Under the pieces are notes generated by a model. That model was not told where the DNA came from, made no database searches, and saw only the letters and a list, made by a program, of their open reading frames with translations. Positions 32,118 through 35,180 of a DNA stretch of 35,180 nucleotides are shown piece by piece; the first letter of the stretch is position 1; each line of letters begins with the position of its first letter. The position numbers and the translations under genes are program-made. The stretch spans positions 1 through 35,180 of the forward strand of contig JALTKP010000290.1 in the NCBI GenBank assembly GCA_027078075.1, given 5' to 3'. Origin of the DNA: Gammaproteobacteria bacterium (GTDB lineage Bacteria; Pseudomonadota; Gammaproteobacteria; AKS1).

Positions 32118-33026
32118 CTAAGCATTGTCCTTAGCGTGGTCAACACAGTACTGACGAGCAAAGGTTAATAACTCATCCATTGCACGTAAACGGAATTTTT
32201 GTTTTTGATGCACAAAAGAGAAAGGACGCTCAAGCTGTGGCTCAAGGTTAAGTGCAACCAATGAACCCAATAATAATTCTTTACTAACTGTAGCACGTGA
32301 TACAACTGAAATACCCATGCCAGCTTCAACTGCACCCTTCACTGCTTCAGGGCTACCTAACTCCATGTTGATATTGAGTGAGCCTTTCAGATTATTTTCT
32401 TGCATGTACTCTGCAATCACTTCGCGTGTACCTGAACCTTCTTCACGACAAATGTAAGGATATTCAGTTAATTCATCAATCGGTAGGCTTTCACGATCTG
32501 CTAGTTCATGTCCAACTGGCACAATTAATACCAACTGGTCATTTCTACATACTTCAACAGCAAGGTTCTTGTTACTGACAGGCGCTTCAACCACACCAAG
32601 GTCAATCACATTGTTCTCAACCATCTGCACAACACCTTCCGTATTTGATACTTTCAGGCGCACATTTACATCAGGGTACTTACGTTTAAAATCACCCAAC
32701 AGTGCAGGCAACATGTATTCGGCAATTGTGGTACTGGCACCAAGAATTAACAAACCACTCACTTCACCGGTTAATTCACGAACTGCATTTTCCATTTCAC
32801 CGTAAAGCTCAAAAATACTATCGGCATAACCAAACACACGCGTACCAGCATCCGTTAAGCTAATCCTGTTGTGAGTACGATCAAAAAGGCGGGTATTAAA
32901 ATATTCTTCTAATTGGCGAACCTGAAAAGTCACGGCGGGTTGCGTCATGTGTAACGCTTCAGCAGCTTTCGTAAAACTCAAATGCCGTGCCACTGTATGA
33001 AAAACCTGTAATCTACGATCAGCCAT
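32118..33026 (-). CDS. LysR-family transcriptional regulator
   Basis: HTH FHTVARHLSFTKAAEALHMTQPAVTFQVRQLEEYFNTRLFDR. Start at ATG 33026 (MADRRLQVF) rather than 33083. Confidence 0.95.
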   Translation of the reverse strand: MADRRLQVFHTVARHLSFTKAAEALHMTQPAVTFQVRQLEEYFNTRLFDRTHNRISLTDAGTRVFGYADSIFELYGEMENAVRELTGEVSGLLILGASTTIAEYMLPALLGDFKRKYPDVNVRLKVSNTEGVVQMVENNVIDLGVVEAPVSNKNLAVEVCRNDQLVLIVPVGHELADRESLPIDELTEYPYICREEGSGTREVIAEYMQENNLKGSLNINMELGSPEAVKGAVEAGMGISVVSRATVSKELLLGSLVALNLEPQLERPFSFVHQKQKFRLRAMDELLTFARQYCVDHAKDNA

Positions 33027-33144
33027 GCCTACCCCACCCAATTTGAACAATTCACCCCTAACAGCATAAAGCCAATACTCCACACTGGGGGCGAGGATTA
33101 TAAGCTATTTTTATCGTAGCAAAAAGCCCCACACTAAGCTCGCT

Positions 33145-33789
33145 TTGCGATATGCTATGGAAATGAATAATGAACAGAGCTCAAACCGCATAGCTAAACG
33201 CTTTCGCGGCTTTTTACCCGTCGTAATTGATGTTGAAACAGCCGGTTTTAACGCTAATAAAGACGCATTACTCGAAATTGCCGCCGTTATCATCAATATG
33301 GATGATGACGGTAAACTCTATCAGGGAGAAGCCTGTGCCGCCCATGTCGAGCCATTTAAAGGTGCAAACCTTGACGAGGCGGCATTAGCATTCAACGGCA
33401 TCGATCCATGGCACCCCTTTAGAATGGCGATACCAGAACGAGATGCATTGGAAAAAGTCTTTGAATCAGTTGAACATGCCTTGCAAGACACTGGCTGTAG
33501 CCGCGCTATTTTAGTCGGCCATAACCCCTTCTTTGACCTAAGTTTCCTCAATTCTGCCGTCAAACGCTGCAAGCTCAAAAGTCCTTTTCACGCCTTTAGT
33601 AGCTTCGACACGGCCACCCTAGGCGCACTCGCCTATGGTCAAACTGTCCTCGCTCGTATTGTGCAAACCGCAGGACTAGACTGGAATGACGAAGAAGCCC
33701 ACTCTGCGGTTTACGACACTGAACGAACAGCGGCACTATTCTGTAACATCATGAATCGCTGGCATACGTTGGATAAGCTATCTAAATAA
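33145..33789 (+). CDS. rnt: Ribonuclease T
   Basis: RFRGFLPVVIDVETAGFNANKDALLEIAAV, LAFNGIDP, HNPFFDLSFL, HSAVYDTERTAALF: DEDD exonuclease closely matching RNase T. Exact start uncertain (33145 or 33163). Confidence 0.94.
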   Translation: MRYAMEMNNEQSSNRIAKRFRGFLPVVIDVETAGFNANKDALLEIAAVIINMDDDGKLYQGEACAAHVEPFKGANLDEAALAFNGIDPWHPFRMAIPERDALEKVFESVEHALQDTGCSRAILVGHNPFFDLSFLNSAVKRCKLKSPFHAFSSFDTATLGALAYGQTVLARIVQTAGLDWNDEEAHSAVYDTERTAALFCNIMNRWHTLDKLSK

Positions 33790-33879
33790 TTTTTTAGAAT
33801 AGTTAAGAACGCATGCTGAGATCCGATTCTTTTCTAAACCGGCACTTATACGTTCACCTTTAAACCTAAAATCTTCACG

Positions 33880-33955
33880 TATTGCGGTTATCTGATCTTC
33901 TTCGTCGACGTCAAGCATTCAGCGTGGAGATGAAGGAAAGCAGATAACCGCAATA
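33880..33955. repeat. Foldback element copy 1: 76 bp with perfect 15-bp terminal inverted repeats
   Basis: TATTGCGGTTATCTG (33880-33894) and CAGATAACCGCAATA (33941-33955) are exact reverse complements; the interior is imperfectly self-complementary. Confidence 0.95.
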
Positions 33956-34016
33956 CCCCAACCATTCAGATAATCTAAGCCAATCCCAACAAATTCTAGA
34001 AGCCTAAAACTACACA

Positions 34017-34092
34017 TATTGCGGTTATCTGATCTTCTTCGTCGACGTCAAGCACTCAGCGTGGAGATGAAGGAGAGCAGATAACCGCAATA
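34017..34092. repeat. Foldback element copy 2: 76 bp with perfect 15-bp terminal inverted repeats
   Basis: Identical to copy 1 except two substitutions (aagcaTtc/aagcaCtc and ggaAag/ggaGag). Flanking similarity extends the repeat to about 33865-33970 versus 34003-34107. Confidence 0.95.
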
Positions 34093-34123
34093 CCCCAACT
34101 ATTCAGAAAACAAAAAAAACAAA

Positions 34124-34161
34124 CATAAAAAAAGCGCTGACACAGTCGCATCAACGCTTTT
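34124..34161 (-). terminator. Rho-independent terminator of grxD
   Basis: Minus strand AAAAGCGTTGA-TGCGACTGTG-TCAGCGCTTTTTTT: 11-bp stem with one G-T pair followed by a T-tract, just past the grxD stop. Confidence 0.85.
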
Positions 34162-34181
34162 AAAACAACTTACTAAAAAAT

Positions 34182-34514
34182 TTACTCGCTAGCGTCTTTC
34201 TTACCCGCTGCTGCTTGCGTCATTTTCTGCAATTCGCCTGTTTGGAAAAGCTCCAAAGTAATATCACAACCACCGATCAACTCACCATCGATATACAACT
34301 GAGGGAATGTTGGCCAATCCGCATAATTCGGCAAGTTTTCGTAGACTTCCTGATCCGCTAATACATTAATGTATCCAAATTCCACTTCACATTGCTGTAA
34401 CGCCTGAGCGGTACGGCTTGAAAAACCACACTGTGGAAACTGAGGTGTTCCCTTCATGTATAAAACAATCGGTGTGCCTTCAACCTGTTCTTTAATTCGA
34501 GCTAATGGATCCAT
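34182..34514 (-). CDS. grxD: Monothiol glutaredoxin, CGFS type
   Basis: VLYMKGTPQFPQCGFSSRTAQAL, WPTFPQLYIDGELIGGCDI. Confidence 0.96.
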   Translation of the reverse strand: MDPLARIKEQVEGTPIVLYMKGTPQFPQCGFSSRTAQALQQCEVEFGYINVLADQEVYENLPNYADWPTFPQLYIDGELIGGCDITLELFQTGELQKMTQAAAGKKDASE

Positions 34515-34561
34515 AACCGCTACAACCTCTTCATTTATCTATTAATGACTAATTCTGTCTC

Positions 34562-34592
34562 ATTATATGGGTACAAGAAATCCCGCTTTCAA
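34562..34592 (-). promoter_or_regulatory. Putative sigma-70 promoter of grxD
   Basis: Minus strand TTGAAA-N19-TATAAT, about 50 bp upstream of the grxD ATG. Confidence 0.45.
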
Positions 34593-34673
34593 GCTCCCAT
34601 GTCAAATTGGCGGGCAATTCTACCGATACTACGGACCAATTACCATACTAATTTACTTGGGTATTAGGTGATT

Positions 34674-35180
34674 CTACGAATCTAAATGTGTCTGACACCA
34701 TAATTCCAACAACGCGAGGTGCCAAAGCTTACTGCCCTGAATTGCTGTCATATACTTCTCGGGTGCAGCTAATAAGCGATCAATATAGGCGCGTTGCAAC
34801 ATCCCCCGTTCACGACAAGCTTTAGACTGCAAAATATCATGCATGAAATCATAAAACTCACCCCGCACAAACTTCAGCGCAGGCACAGGAAAATACCCCT
34901 TAGGGCGATCAATAACAGCGTCAGGAATCAAACCACGTGCCACCGCTTTAAGCGGGTACTTACCACCTTCACGTAATTTCAATTCAGGCGGCATTTGCAT
35001 CGCCAACTCCACCAACTCATGATCAAGAAAAGGAACCCTTGCCTCCAATCCCCATGCCATGGTCATATTATCAACCCGCTTTACTGGATCGTCCGTAATC
35101 AACATAGTTGAATCCATCCGCAAAACCTGATCAGTAAAGGTATCTGCACCAGATTGATTCAAGCGCGCATCAATCATACC
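34674..35180 (-). CDS. Asparagine synthetase-like glutamine amidotransferase, C-terminal fragment; probable N-acetylglutaminylglutamine amidotransferase
   Basis: DPVKRVDNMTMAWGLEARVPFLDHELVELAMQMPPELKL...IDRPKGYFPVPALK...GSKLWHLALLELWCQTH, from memory most like the NAGGN amidotransferase subfamily. Truncated at the window edge. Confidence 0.7.
   Translation of the reverse strand, partial: GMIDARLNQSGADTFTDQVLRMDSTMLITDDPVKRVDNMTMAWGLEARVPFLDHELVELAMQMPPELKLREGGKYPLKAVARGLIPDAVIDRPKGYFPVPALKFVRGEFYDFMHDILQSKACRERGMLQRAYIDRLLAAPEKYMTAIQGSKLWHLALLELWCQTHLDS

Noticed and set aside
33880-34092. CRISPR array or integron attC sites
   Set aside because: Only two units, of 76 bp and with long internal palindromes, no spacer series, no cas genes; the terminal GTTATCT does not fit the attC GTTRRRY core and no integrase is present.
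34670-34682. GATTCTACGAATC hairpin over the amidotransferase stop as a terminator
   Set aside because: 5-bp stem, no T-tract.
1-35180. tRNA/rRNA genes, transposases, phage or defence genes
   Set aside because: None recognised on either strand by eye; a tRNAscan/Infernal run would be needed for certainty.

Overview
The window is 35.2 kb of moderately AT-rich, densely coding DNA from a gammaproteobacterial chromosome. The species cannot be determined from sequence alone. Almost everything is housekeeping: xseB(partial)-ispA-dxs-queD-folE2; a riboflavin/thiamine cluster (glyA-nrdR-ribD-ribE-ribB/X-ribH-nusB-thiL-pgpA); a PhnD-like binding protein/histidine kinase/receiver trio next to msrPQ; purL; a chemotaxis receptor; an MBL-fold hydrolase-bamC-dapA; galT; gcvR-bcp-phoH; a GST, a small unknown protein and a LysR regulator; rnt; grxD; and a partial asparagine-synthetase-like amidotransferase. 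I see no phage, transposase, CRISPR, rRNA or tRNA. The best non-coding signal is a pair of near-identical 76-bp foldback elements with perfect 15-bp terminal inverted repeats in the convergent rnt/grxD gap. Also worth checking: a sensory trio downstream of msrPQ in apparent operon arrangement, a RibB fused to a GTP cyclohydrolase II-like domain that has lost zinc ligands (RibBX type), a textbook sigma-28 promoter before the chemotaxis receptor, and a shared GC-rich discriminator at the purL and glyA promoters. I found no convincing wholly new multi-gene system.
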